Position numbers and translations under genes: made by a program | The notes under the pieces: generated by a model | Database searches by the model: none | Told to the model about the DNA's origin: nothing | What the model saw: only the letters and a program-made list of their open reading frames with translations | In this document: positions 50,001 to 63,378 of the stretch, piece by piece | How the letters are laid out: each line of letters starts with the position of its first letter | How positions within the stretch are numbered: position 1 is the stretch's first letter | Assembly (NCBI GenBank): GCA_019843655.1 | Contig: JACDQD010000008.1 | Span: 18,138,442-18,202,441, forward strand | Reading direction: 5' to 3' | Source: Lethocerus indicus | Taxonomy: Eukaryota > Arthropoda > Insecta > Hemiptera > Belostomatidae | DNA length: 64,000 nt

Positions 50001-53000
50001 CTGCCGCCCCCACGGCCCCTTATCCAAATTGACATCGCTCCTCTCCCCCCTTCTCATTCTCGGCATAAACCCCGGCTCCTTGATTCGTGTACCACTAATG
50101 GTTAGTCGGCGCCCGAGATTCCGCCGCCGCGTTGACGTTTCTCCCATTCGGACATTCGACAACAAATGGAATTCTTAGTCTTGTGACGTCTTCAAAATAT
50201 ACGAGACAAGAGGGATGAAGATGATTGAAAGATGATTAGATGATTGATGATGCGAAGAAGATGATTATTACATATTTAACGAATAAAGGTTTTTGTAAAT
50301 TTGATTAGCAAAGTGTCTCGTTCCAAGCCAAAAGTAGGTCAAAATTTCTAAGGTAAATATATCCAACAAACTAACTGTATATTCAGATCAAATCCTTCTT
50401 TTCTTAATATCATATTTTTTATAGGGTTCTCGTATGGCACCTACCCAATTCTGCTGGTATTGTTTATGTATGCACAATTGTTTTAGAGCAGTGTATCTAT
50501 TTTTTACACTCATACATTTTTCGCAGTACAGTATACAGATTTTAGTTCTATAAATATACACTACCGTACGCTAACAAGACGGGAGAGTCAAATTTAGGGG
50601 GATGGTTGTAACAGTAGACGCCGTGTGGTCTCTCCTCTTAATTACATGGTTCATATTAATTACAGCCCCGGTTAATTAATTAGTACTGACACTAATAATT
50701 ATTGATGCAATAAGTCACCACTACTGACATTTGCAAATCGCTTCTAATTCTCTCTGTGGATACATGTTTGAGTTCAATGCTTCGTGTCAGACCAAGGGTT
50801 TATTTTCATTTCAGCTATATTAAATGTTTTCTACATTTTCTTTTGTACTACGATTCTTTAGTAAGTCATTAGTGCCGAAATACAGTGAATTCGAGCTATT
50901 TGGGAAACAGAGGGGACAGAGGGGGAAAAAATTGCCATTAAAATAGGTTTTGATTAATCAAACGTTTCAAATGACAGATGTTGACAACACATGGGAAACA
51001 GGTTGTTACCTTCTGATATTCAAAGCGGGACTTTTCTTTCGCCCATTAATCACCCTGCGCATAATGTTCTGAATTATATCTGATGCCTATTGCCGTTATT
51101 GTTATTCTGCGTACAATAATAGGATTTGTAATTAATCACGGACTGTTCCAATTTATAAACACTGTTACGGGAAGTCTAAATTCGTAGCCGTAGCGAAATC
51201 CGATCGCTTTTATTGATTGCACGGTTTGAGGCTACTCATTTCGGATTACCGACTGTTAATTACGTTTCGTCGTTCTCGTGTGTTTGAACTGACTACTATT
51301 AAAGCGTGGTTTGTGGGGTGGCGGGAGGGAGGAGGGTTAGTTATTAAACAGCGGTCATCAATTCCGGAAATTCGATCATGCTAATGCCGCTATGTTTGTT
51401 TATTACGTTTTTCTCCCAGGATCAAAATATTTCAAAAGCTTTACTTTCACGTTTTCCAACCTCTACAATATACTCTTATTAGCAATCGGAAGTCTAATTG
51501 TTCGATGAAAGGGATATTTCAAAATCCAGAATCGCATTACGATATCCTACACGGTTTACGTACCCATCTCTTTTCCTTTATACAATTATTATGAGAAAAA
51601 AATTATTTCTTTATCGTATACCATAACGTTACGTTGCATGGCGCATTCTTAACGTAAGGAAACCATTATTATTGGTATTATGTAATAATTAAAGTTACAG
51701 TGTTAATATTATTAACCGCGTTACATGAAACATATTACATGGGAATATCGAACATTTTTGTAGACCCTTTGAAAATACTAATTTTCAGAAGAAATTATTT
51801 TAACACTCTATGTATACATTTTGATTGTAATGAGGAAATAAAATAAATTTAGAAATTTAATTTAACATTTTGCAATTTCCTTCTAATTTCGTTTCAATGT
51901 TCATTTATTTCATCGGTATTTTCTGTACTCTTTCTTAAAAATATGGACTTTGTCGGCCGGATACCATATCTCATACCGCGTTCGGTATTGGACTTGTGCG
52001 CACCCTGTCGGTATATTTCATTACCAATGCGAACAGGGCTGTACGGTGGCGCAGCCTGTACCATAACCGCGAAACTGGATCTGATTCATGCAACGGTTTT
52101 AACTGCCGACCGGTCGCCTATTCCCAGAATTGTACGCATCATCTCGAAAATCCTCCTCGACTGGGAACTCCCTCGTCACTGAGTTTCGATTACGTCATGG
52201 CCTGGCCCCGGGAAACCGCGGGGGGGGACAACCTTACGGGGATTCCCGTATTTAGAACCGCGTACGAATTTAACTGGAGACCAAAATAATCGAAGTTGTA
52301 GCACTGCTAGTAAAACGTGTTCATTCCCACGTACGAGCCCGGAATTGGATACGTTGACACCGATTTCGGTTGCATCAGAAAACTAACGACCGATGACTAA
52401 CATAGCATGGGAAATTGCTTTGTAATCGTTTTTCCGAAAATGCATTGTTACGCCACTAGTCTATTTCCCTACCTGAAGTTTCATTGCTAATAGAATTAAG
52501 CAATTGAGCGCAATAGGATAACTTTCGTGTACCTTGTGGCACCAAGATAGGAATTTTGTACTGAAAAATTGATAAAAACGTGCTCTCGAACGTGCCTTGA
52601 CTTCTACTGTAAAGTTTGCGTGCGTTTAAGGGGGTGTGGCCCCAATATTTTGCATACTGTAACTTGGCATGGGACATAATTTCTGAGTCGATTTGCATTA
52701 CAAATTCATTCCGGACTGAGTTAAAAGCGTACTAATTTTCGCCTTTAATGTAAGAGACTGCTTCAGTTATCAAATAAATATATGTATTATTAATTTCCAA
52801 CGTTGGTATTATCATTTTTTGAATTTATCGAAATTAATCTGTATTCACCGGTTTTAGGTTCACAATCATCACGGTTGTTTCTAACTTGGGTCATTAAGGG
52901 ATTTACATTTAAAAATCTTTACTTGTACTGATTGCTAAAGGGCATCTGAATTCTCGCGTTAATATGCATTAAATGAAATACTTCGAGGGCTCAAAAACTG

Positions 53001-53897
53001 CCAAATTAATCGGTTTTAGAGGCACTCATTTACTAAAAAAAGCTCTTGTATTTTCTTGTCTAACTATAGACTTTTGGGAGTTAAAACGTTCGCCGTGTTT
53101 CATCATGCTTGGCCTTTTATCAAATTTTACGATTAAATATAACCATATATTGTTGATAAACATACGGTAATTGGGACGACATTTGTTATGGCGCTAGCCG
53201 ATTCTGTGAAATTCTATGATTTATTTTCGACCGAATCATACCTTAATGCATAAAAATAAAGCAGTCATCGCGCACATCCTTGAGTTATGTTGTGAATTAT
53301 AAAATCGTCGTGTTTCTGCCTAGAACCTGAGATTCTTCCTGTATTACGGTATCTTCCCATTCTTCGTATGGAGGAAATTCCGGGTTGTCAGACCCGCGCG
53401 GGAAAACTGTGACGTCCCCTTTTCCTTATCGTGCAACACTCGCCTGCTATTACGTCTGTCTCGGGTCCGATGAAAGTGGGTCGGAAAAAGTGTCGTACAG
53501 GATAATTCCAGTTGGATAACGGCTATTCCTAGACAAATAGGACAATTGTCTGGTTAAATTTCTTTTAAAAATAAAAAGTAACAATCGAATATTCCTCACT
53601 GTAATTTTGCCCAATTGTATACAATAAATTTATTTTTGATGTTCGTCCTTTCCGATCAAATGTGTCAAACGGTTTGAGGAAGAGGTTGAAGGGTAGAGGA
53701 GTCTACCCTAGTCGCAGAACGATAGTCGTTAACGAAGCATTCCTTTTCCATGATATCAACACAAAGTATTTCTGAGGAATCCATATTTGGTATTCTAGTT
53801 CCAGAAGCTTCTGGTTTTCTTATTGCTTGTCATTAAGAGTTAAAATAAAATAATTACAGTGTACATTAGAGCTGCGTTAAGAAAACAGCTTCAGCAT
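47007..53897. other. Non-coding stretch right of exon B
   Basis: Mostly AT-rich. A regulatory-looking block lies at 47.94-48.42 kb, a GC-richer patch at 49.6-50.1 kb, and short GATGATT repeats at 50.21-50.27 kb. A balanced block at about 51.1-51.3 kb resembles conserved non-coding DNA. At 50815-50860 an AT-rich segment lies between TTTTCATTTCAG and GTAAGT, but its peptide is unconvincing. No gene is supported. Confidence 0.5.
47940..48420. promoter_or_regulatory. Candidate enhancer-like block downstream of exon B
   Basis: About 480 bp of non-repetitive sequence rich in recognisable cores. It has TTAATTAA at 48003-48010, the POU octamer ATGCAAAT at 48041-48048, several ATCATT/GATCA motifs, and a short GC-rich core with CCCGGGGCCCGGGC near 48.32 kb. 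It lies within the first 1.5 kb after exon B. It could also be part of a promoter. Function is inferred from motif content only. Confidence 0.38.
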
Positions 53898-53953
53898 CCC
53901 AAAGGAAGCCCATTCACTAGTTAGGACACCAAAGGAAGCCCTGATCACTAGTT
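53898..53953 (+). repeat. Short imperfect tandem duplication
   Basis: Two units of about 28 bp share CCAAAGGAAGCCC and TCACTAGTT. They are followed by a short AAT triplet run. Confidence 0.8.
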
Positions 53954-54989
53954 CATTAATAATAATAATAATTTATTCTATTAATTGTAGCAAATACATA
54001 GATCTGTCATGTAAGATATAATACTATTTCTTAGCCTTTTTGGGGCATAAAAGCTAGTGTCGCGATGGTAATGTCTGTAACATTCGAGACAAACAAATGT
54101 TCAATTAATCTTGTTTACTGAAATAGTTCTATAGGAAAATAGTGTTTGACGCTTGTTTGTCGACGCAGTAATGAAATTCTTAAGTGCTTCCCATTGAGAG
54201 GCCATTTTCGGCGCTGAAATCGATTGACCCGTCTATTTCTACATGACAAACTCAAGTGGCTGACTTTCCCAACTTTCGTCATATCCTCTACCACTTAAAT
54301 AAATATTTCTAAAGTAAAATTTAATTAAATTCCGGTCTTATTCCGCTGGATTCATATTCACATCTACAGGCAATTCCATTGTAAATTAATTACGTACAGA
54401 AGTCTTAATAATCTAAAATTTTAAAATTTCCGTTTTTTAAATTCTTCTTTTAGTTTTGAACTAATCCAAAAATATTTTTGACTTTCAAGGAGTAGGTTCT
54501 TTAGAGATTGTTAGGAATTAGCCAGTAATAGTTCAGTTAGATGAAATCATTACTTCATATGGCCGGAAACTGACATGTAAGAATTGAAGGAAGACAAAAC
54601 ATATTTCTGTACCCCTATAATAATTTTTCAAACATAATACCCAAATAATCAGCATACGATCAAAAGGACGTATTAAACTATTGAATTCGTGTACGCCCTG
54701 TACATCACGCTGATAGGTGATATAAACTAGGTAATTTATTGTTTATTATTTGTTTACCTGTTAATTTATTTTTTCGCGATGAAGTAGGTAATATTACTGT
54801 ATATTATACGTATGATTCTTCTCTGACGTCTATATTTTACAGTTGGGTTTATTACTGGGCAACTGGAAAGCTTCTCTACGTTTCGGTTCGGGATACGAGT
54901 TTGTCTTAAAACTAGAGTACGTTCCGAACATAAATATTGCGTATGAAGGCCAAACCTGTGTAAAACGATGCATACATCCCTTACCGGGT

Positions 54990-55013
54990 AAAAAAAAAAA
55001 AAAAAAAAAAAAA
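54990..55013. repeat. Poly(A) run of 24
   Basis: Uninterrupted run of 24 A on the plus strand. No retroposed gene or target duplication was recognised next to it. Confidence 0.95.
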
Positions 55014-57360
55014 GAGTAGAGACCGATAGGACGCGTGAATCATTGTACAAATGTGGGTGTAGAAGCGTTAATTGTGGAGGGGGGGGGGTTTACGGGTAAT
55101 TCACGATGACACGGAAATGACCTAGGCCAGATATACGGTATTTTTGTTGCGGCCTAATAACCGGATCCTAGAAATAGGGGCCGGAATCTGGCGTCCCCTG
55201 GCGGACCTAACGCGAACCCCCGGCCCTGTTTATAACGCGGGGGCTACACCTTTCTAGAACTGCTTCCAAATCGCCTAATTTTAGACCCTTAGTATGAAAC
55301 ATTCTCAAAAATGTTTACCGACGTGTGTTTACGTCGAATCCCGTGCGATCCTTCCCCATTTGGCGCCTAAGAGGGTTTCTGGACCTCCCGCGACGTCTCT
55401 CACTTACCGTATACTTATGACCGAGACTAGAAAATTTTCTACATGGGAGTATGCACAAGAATATCTCACAAACAACTGATTTAGTAATACATTATCGGCT
55501 TTGGTATTTATAGTACCTTTGTTGCTACTCAGTTGTAAGTATTATGTTCGCATTGTCACTAGTGTTCAAAAATAACCGTACTTTTTACGAAGACAGCGAC
55601 AATCGAAGTCATGTGTTTATATATTGCTTTCGGACTCACTGGTTGTAGGATTTCTCAACATCCGCTAGCATGAAATACGATTCAGAAGTATTGTTAACCC
55701 ACTTGGGGACAATGGCCTCGCGATCTCCAATCGTGACGAAACAAAATTAGAGCGATAATATTGTTCTTTTTGTGTAATAGCTAGTGACAGAACGTAAAGG
55801 GATAGAGAAATTGTGAGTAGTGATGATCTATCTACTGTTGAATGTTGAATATATCTCTTAGTATAACGACGTATAGCGTAAATTGAGCCTCCTTAGATTC
55901 CTAGACGCTTCCGATACTTCTGTGCGTTTTCCTCCTCAGATAAGAGTTGTCCTCGTGCACTAGGAAGAAGGCGACACTAAAATTGTTCCGTTAAATATTG
56001 AAAAACAATTGTTCTTGAGTGAGGGTACAAAGAAACATTTTGAATCGCTTAACTGTTTTCGTCGCAAGTTTGTTAGGGTTTCTAAGAGGGGTTACTGCGT
56101 ATAAACAATTCACGCTGTATAAGCAAATTCTCCGAGTACTTCTTGGCCGAGTGTCGTCATCTAGTTAATTTATTGTGCTTTAGAATGACTCATACTTCCT
56201 GTATCATGTGACGACCGATTCGCTTCGTCTTAGCGTAATTTATAAATACCCGTATTCTAAGTGTACGTACACGAACATACTTCTAATAGGAATAACGCCC
56301 AAATAAACTAATAATAAGTCAACAAGTTCGGCGCTAGTTTCACGTTCCGGTGTATTTCCTCTAAATTTTTATATATTAAACTTATTTCTACTAGAATTCA
56401 GGGCACTAATCCAATTTTGGTCTTCAGCAATTACCATGTAAAAATTTCAACTACTGTTTTGCCGCCCTGGTAGATAGTTGGTTCATACTGAACTATCTGA
56501 ATTAGCTGAAGGACGCTTGAACGTAGAAATGTCAGGCGGAATATAATTATTCCTATCAGTGTAGGGGCCTATTGTCTTTCTGCATAATCTCCCCACGGAA
56601 ACTTTGTAGGATCAAGGAGAACGCTAACAATAAATTATCCAAGCAAAAAATAAAACTGTTGACCGTTATCCGATAATTGTTTCAAAATGTATTTCAAACT
56701 GACAAATTGAAAATCAAGTGCATGCCTTCTATTAGTAATTTCAGTTTGTTTAATTCCTAATTCAACTAGGGACACTGCTTTAACAGTCCTACCACGAATT
56801 AGTCTTCATTCTTAGGAAAAATTACCCTTAGTTTCAGCTTTATCAATATGCACACGACGACATTGTTACTGACCCGGTTCACAGTTCCCCCATGCTTCGA
56901 ACACATTAGAATTATATTTTCTAGCCCGTCGGGATATATTAATTAGGCCGCCTAATTAGTAGGGAAGTGCAGACACTTCGCCGGCTAGAAAGTCTCAAAT
57001 AAAATAGAGAAAGTCGGTTGGAAAATTAATTGAAAATGGCTGGAAGAATTGCGGTTCAGACTCTCCCGCTCGGCGATAACACCCAACAATGAAACAACAT
57101 TCCCCCCCTCATCATTGTCGGCCTCGGGCTCCGACAATGGAAGTGAGGATTGTCTTCGATTGGTTGACTGAGGCGAATGTTTTCGTCCCATTCTAGTCGG
57201 CCCAGTTAGTCAGCGCGGCCGTGAAGATTTCAAGGCGTTGAGATTTTTAAAAACGTTACCCGAACCTCCCAACAGAGCGGGACAGCGTTTGTCCTCTCAT
57301 CGGTGAACGGAAAAAGAGAAATAACTAAGAAAACAAGTCACCACTCTCTGATTTGGACCT

Positions 57361-57389
57361 TTTTCGGCTTCTCGCCATAGTCAGTAGCG
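57361..57389. repeat. Degenerate arm of the foldback repeat family
   Basis: TTTTCGGCTTCTCGCCATAG and the following CAGTAGCG match the arm GTTTCGGCTGCTCGCCATC of the 59.8-kb element with several substitutions. It is solitary. Confidence 0.4.
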
Positions 57390-59660
57390 TTCCGTCTAAC
57401 GCGTTCCGACGCAGCCTTTAGTCATTAATCAAACCTGCAACAATGGGTTTACTGGACAACGCGATTAAATCTCAAACTTGGCAATTAATAAAGACAATAA
57501 ATTTACATTATATAGTAAGCTTGAGTACTTACTATATGTGCAGAGTGTTTACCGTTTATAAATCACTAACTTGGTTACGCGAATCGTCATTATTCCTATA
57601 GAACCTAATACTGTACGTTGAATTTGTTTTCTTTTTGCAAATAATAAAAGAGTTTAAATCGACGACTCGGTCACGATTTAACAGCCGTCTGTCCGCTGTG
57701 AGATCATTGTTGTGCAGAATGCAAAAATACTTGGTGCTTAGCGCCCTTGACTCTGACTTCATCTTTGTAGATAAGTCAACCTCTTATTGAGAGACGCGGT
57801 TGTTTTTTCTTATTTTTATCTCGGGTTCAGCATTTTATCTTATCTCGGGTTGCGAACGTTCCCAGCGGTAGTTGGTTGACCTACAGTACAGTATTTGTCG
57901 ATAATTATAATGCTTCAAACGAAGTGATTTATTTTAAATGCAATCTTTAAAATGACCTCTCGTACCTAGTATAGGAGGGAGTAGTATTTCTGTGAGGTTT
58001 AACATAAAAACTAACAAGACAAGACTTCATTCTGCAAATTTTCTAGATTTCTATCAACACATGAGATTTAGTTATTCGGTACAGCGCATATTTAGCGAGT
58101 TCACTCGCACTTGTGACAAACAGGCAAACAAACAAAAAAAACCCGTTGGATTGGAGCCAGAATCAAGTCCAATTAAACTGCAAGTTCCCTTTTTAACCGG
58201 TTAGATATTGTTGACATTCTTTCCGCATCAGACGTCTTTTATATAATATTTTAAATAGGCCACCCTTGTGCACGACAAAATGATCAAAAATTTGGAATTG
58301 ATTTCAAAACAGAAGCTTAGGTTTTTAACAATTACTTGTGCGCCATTGTGTAAGCTAAAATGTTATGCGGTATAAAATACCAGTTTCTGTTACAATATCG
58401 GTTTCAAAAAATTGTAGACCAGATTTAGGCCAATGGATAAATACTTCCACATTTGATCAATTATATTTTATAATTTAATTTGTTAAAATATATTATAACG
58501 AAATATATATATTCATTAAAAATTGTATACAAACATAAGGAATAATTGTCGGATTAGTGGACTATTAATCCAGTATTTAATAACGAGATACTGAATTAAT
58601 TTAATTATTTAATTCGCGTTAAACTTATACAAGTAATTAAGATTGGATTTAAGGTATTCCTTTCCGATCTTTTTGAACAGTCAATTGTTTATTTACGACG
58701 GAGAAGAACGTTCTATTTAATGAAAATGTAAGAATGTTTCGTATTCCATATTTTTTTCGTCAATTAATTCCTATTGTTATGTAGCTTTTGAGCGCGGCCG
58801 AAATATTTCCCTATTCCTTTCCGGCTATTTAAATTTGGTAATGTTTGTACCCTTCGGACTTAGCAAGGACTTGATTCGTAGATAGATGCCTCGTTAGCGC
58901 GGTAATTTCGCGGTCGCTTTCAGCTGCGCACCATATTCTTCGCAGCCGATCAACACTGGTAGGCGAATCAAAACCACTCTTGAAATTGGAGCCGGACCAA
59001 ATTGGCATAAAGATTCTTAATTTCTATAAATAGAGACCTGTTGTCCACCTCACGGGCGATTTCGAAGCTATCGGTATTAAATATGGTTTGTGCTCCTCTT
59101 AACTTGGGAGAGTTCACATCCACATACTTATTGCTTGTGTGGCAATGGAATCCAAAGAAATCGGAATTTACATTAATATATTTATAGATAGATACATATA
59201 AGTACCTACAAACGTCAAGTGGAATCCTACAATGCTAATCGCTGTCATTATTCATTTTATACATGTTAGATAAGTACAAAACATTTACTCTTCAAAAGTC
59301 TATTATCAAAAAGTTCAATGGTATAGATTACATTATCGTGACGTCGCAGTGTTTTTAGCGTCTGTAGAATTAATAGTGGTTTTCCCCGGGGTAATGCGTG
59401 AGAAAGTTAAGAAGAATGACCCAAATTCAGATTAAGTGCATTCCGCTCTTTACGGCAAATGAACTAAACTCTCATAAACAATAGAAGCTTTGAATTTTCA
59501 TGAAATATCCAAATGATGGATTCCATTAGTATGTCTGTATATAAATATCATTTTAAAACATTTTGTTATTTTAAGATACTTCTTTACTGGTCCATGACGG
59601 TTTCGCATGGAAGAACTTCTGTGCAACTAGATGATTTGATCGTATGGTAGGCCTCAAATG

Positions 59661-59992
59661 ATACAATTAATTAGTTTAACGCACCTGTTTTGTGGTCTGA
59701 GAGGGGTTGGAATACCGTAGATTTTCTGTGTTTCTGTCTCCTCTCGCTTGTTTGGTCTTTTGCTAGACCGGTTTCGTCTGCTCGCCATCTTCCAGTAGCG
59801 GTGTTAGTCACTATTGGCACTTTGGATGTACTGTACAGTACAAGTGACAGTGACAGTGAGGATGCCCGAAAAACATCCAAAGTGCCAATAGTGACTAACA
59901 CTGCTGCTGAAGATGGCGAGCAGCCGAAACCGGTCTAGCAGAAGACCAAACCGGCGAGAGGAGACAGAAAATCTACGGTATACAATTAATTA
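59661..59992 (+). mobile_element. Foldback element with long inverted arms and 13-bp flanking direct repeats
   Basis: The left arm (59711-59829) and right arm (59873-59981) are near-perfect inverted complements of about 110-119 bp. They differ by one small insertion (GTTTCT-like) and a few substitutions. The loop begins with the 14-bp palindrome GTACTGTACAGTAC (59828-59841) and an AGTGAC triplication. A non-paired head, ACCTGTTTTGTGGTCTG and AGGGGTTGGAATAC, precedes the left arm. Identical ATACAATTAATTA repeats flank the unit at 59661-59673 and 59980-59992, consistent with target-site duplication. There is no coding capacity. It is best described as a non-autonomous foldback element; the mobilising machinery is unknown. 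Confidence 0.7.
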
Positions 59993-61248
59993 ATTCAATC
60001 AATAATTGATACCTATTCAGGAGTTTGTGTTACGTTAGTTTCTTAACGTGAAAAAATGTGGTTGGACAGCCATCGACTCGAAACACAATTCTAAACTAGG
60101 TTTATGGGACGTTGATTCGTTATTAACTGATAAGAGGTTAACAATTGTGGTAGGTAAACACCAGGAGCGAACAGACCGATAATCGGAATGCTGCACTCGG
60201 GCCCGCGTTGCGCGCAGACACTATATACGGCGGCAGGAGTGTTCAGATGTTGGCCTCCTTCGAATCTTCAAAACGACACTATTCGGCGAATCGAAATCGG
60301 TCTATAAATATATACTGGGTCCGCCAGTAATCGGCAATAGAGCCAAGAACAAAGCGCAGCTCTCGCCCCATCGGAGATAATTATTAACTCCCCAGTTATC
60401 CCCCAACCGATTGCGGTTGATTGGCCGATATCGTATTGATGAGGATACAAACGGTCATAGCTGACGGTGAGACTAAACTTATGGCGATACCAGATATGAC
60501 AATGGACAATGTAGGATAGTGTACGATATGACACTGGAGAGTATGAAAATGATAGGATGATATCTATTATAGTTGATTATTTTGCACGTAACTTAAAAAT
60601 TACGATTAAGTATCAAGAAAAGATTTTCTAAAATTTTACCAACATTTATAGGCATGGATAGTTAATAGGAAATGTGTGGGACTTTATATTTTAGACAATC
60701 GGGTTTTTTATTTTTTATATAATTATTAAGCTACTTAAGAAAAAAATATTGTTTAGGGGTAAAAAGAGTTACACAAATTGTCCACAAAGTTGTCCTGACA
60801 CGATATTAAAATAAACTTCAACTACTGATTTTACTGCCACTTACATTTTTTACACTTTTTTTAAAGTGTATGATGCTTCCCTAATACTTCTGTCTTAACT
60901 TGACATATCCGACAGCATATTTTGGAGCATATATATTATATGAATACAATTACGTAAATATATTATTAACAGTATAAATTATATCCGCTAACACTTTTTC
61001 TTTGACATTAACGGAGAATATAGACACGGTATTAAACATAAACACGTCCTAGATGAACGGATTTCAAATCTTATTTCGGTGTAAAATTTTCCAACTGTTC
61101 TCCAGCCAAAGTTTACCTTCAAAGGGAACGGGGTACTTCCACTACTGTGTAGGAGGCGAAAATTTAAGTTTTCTCCCGGTCCGAACATCGGTCGAACCGA
61201 TTTATGGGTTTTGGCTGGGTGCGCCTTTTCGCCCGATTTTCTCTCTCC

Positions 61249-61363
<115 letters not shown>

Positions 61364-62186
61364 CATTTCAGGAACCGAAGATGCTATATAAATCAGGACG
61401 CCCTGACCTTATCGCTGGTCCTTCATCCAATCCCGGACCCGTATCCTGATGGTATTTTCTACCCAAATGCCACTGACCGGCTTTGAAACTGTACCCCATC
61501 CGATAAGTATTGGATAATACTCCATTCTACATCAAATATTGGCCTTACTTTCGTATTGAATTTTTTCGATAAGATAATAATTGAAGACTATTGATAATGA
61601 TATTCAACTTTATTTCCGCCGAGTGAATTTATTTCAGCTCGTTCATGACCGCCTGGTGACTGGTTCATTAACCTTTCGTTCTGAATTGAATTTTTCCTCC
61701 TCATTGTTGGCTCAGTCCCGCCGTCAGCTTCTTCCCGCGAATCTTTGCCAGATTCCTTCTCGGTTTGCATTCTGATTGATAAATAACTGGATATTGGAAC
61801 TGAGTTACAACAACGTCATGATTAACATTTCTTCGATAAGATAATCTTGGAGAGCCATTCATGTTATTCCACGTGTACACCTTTTAATGGATATACAAAT
61901 TACCTCGTTCAGCGACGCCTTCTATCGCCGGTTCTTGCAACATTTCTTTTAAATTTCTGTTTCAAATTCTGGACATTTCGATTAACGCATCCCGAGCATT
62001 TCGAAAGATTTATTTAACCATATATTCTTTTGTTATAACGATATGATTTTATATGCTACGACCGGATGTTTGGCATAAAAGTAACCGATTAGAAATCTAA
62101 TTCTTTAATATTTCGTTTCATCTATAATCCGTACCTTATTTGTTCGCAACATATGACATCAATAATTTTTAAAACTATGACAATTC

Positions 62187-62191
<5 letters not shown>

Positions 62192-62233
<42 letters not shown>
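62192..62233. repeat. (TA)n microsatellite
   Basis: TA repeat of about 42 bp. Confidence 0.97.
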
Positions 62234-62235
<2 letters not shown>

Positions 62236-63119
62236 GAGTGTGGTTTTACAAAAATAGAGTTTACATTTTACCCGTGGGACATATTGCTAAATGATGTACC
62301 CTTCCGTTCTTTCCTGAATTAGGGGAGGAGGCAAGAAAACACCAATTAAATATTGAGAATAGGTATTCATAAATATCATTTATTTATGAAATAGCTCGTA
62401 AAAATTTACGTTTTTTATAATGTTATAAATATAAATTAGTTACATAAAAGGAGTGAAAGCGAGGTGTCAACTAGGCTCAGAACAGAATGAGTTATCTCAA
62501 ATATTTTAATGACTCCCACGATCCACCCACAACTTACACACACACAATGCAGCTCAATTAAGAAAATTGATATACAAGCGTACATACCAACCCATGGCGT
62601 TGCGCAATATGAAGGAGAAAGGAGAAAAGAATCCGTTGCGACAAGAAGACTCCAGAAGATACGAGCTTCTTGTCTCAGATTAAGAAACTGGTTTACCCCA
62701 ATATAAACGTCGCCCCATATAGGGCATAAATCTCTTCTATTCTTGAGGGGCCGTAAGTGAGGGCACTTTGTAAAACTTATCTTGTTTAAATTTATTTTAA
62801 TTCGTGATTTCTTTTAATGATGAATAAGCGTTTTGAAGAATTAAATCATAGCAGATAATTCAATTACATCGACCGATCAATATATCATTAAACGGTACAT
62901 CCGATATCCACTTTGCAAAATGGAAATGGGACCTGAAAAATATATTTTCTGAAAGCATCTGCCCCGTCTGGTCTTATTTTAGTAAAACAGTTCTGGGTTT
63001 TATGGTTTCTGGATATACCCGAATATTACCTGCCCGTTTCGTGAAATTCTATAATCATGACATTGTTTCTTTTCGAAAATAATAATAACTGCGGAAAGTT
63101 GTAATGTCGAAAGTACTTT

Positions 63120-63378
63120 TTAAACCACGCAGGGATATTGATTCTGTGCGGAGATGTTCCGCTGCATCAGAACCCGCATGAAAAATGTACAACCGTCTAA
63201 TAAACACAAGGCCGCCGCCTTAGCGGTGTCGCTCTCGACTGTGAACCCTACGTCAGAAACCAGGTTGCGTAAGGCCCACAGAAAACGATAACTCTTATCT
63301 CTTTGAAGGGATACAGAGAGTCCTCGAACTCTGATTTCCTCCTCTGAGATGCCGAAATGTTGTTTTCTGATTGTCGTC
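63120..63378 (-). CDS. Possible C-terminal exon of an unrecognised minus-strand gene
   Basis: The segment follows a pyrimidine-rich acceptor candidate (CTCTTTTCACTTTTACGCG then TTTGAG) and reads in one frame from TTIRKQHFGISEEEIRVRGL to a TAA stop at 63120, about 85 residues. The composition is less biased than most open frames here, and the segment is GC-richer than its flanks. About 110 bp upstream, ATCACG|GTAAGAG at 63486 could be the donor of the preceding exon, giving a short intron. I recognise no domain. It could be chance. Confidence 0.22.

Larger units (their letters stand above)
53954..59660. other. Non-coding stretch, no gene seen
   Basis: AT-rich DNA with no supported coding sequence. 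It includes the A24 run at 54990, a G run at about 55079-55088, a GC-richer patch at 55.1-55.25 kb, and a degenerate foldback arm at 57361-57389. A 35-bp segment at about 58924-58958 lies between TCGCTTTCAG and CTG|GTAGGC and is open in the frame that would follow exon B, but it is too short to call. Confidence 0.5.

Noticed and set aside
50815..50860. AT-rich segment between TTTTCATTTCAG and TTTA|GTAAGT as the exon after exon B
   Set aside because: Phase is possible but the peptide (YIKCFLHFLLYYDSL) looks like random AT-rich translation and no other support exists.
54990..55013. Poly(A) run as the tail of a retroposed gene
   Set aside because: No gene-like or SINE-like sequence precedes it and no flanking duplication was seen.
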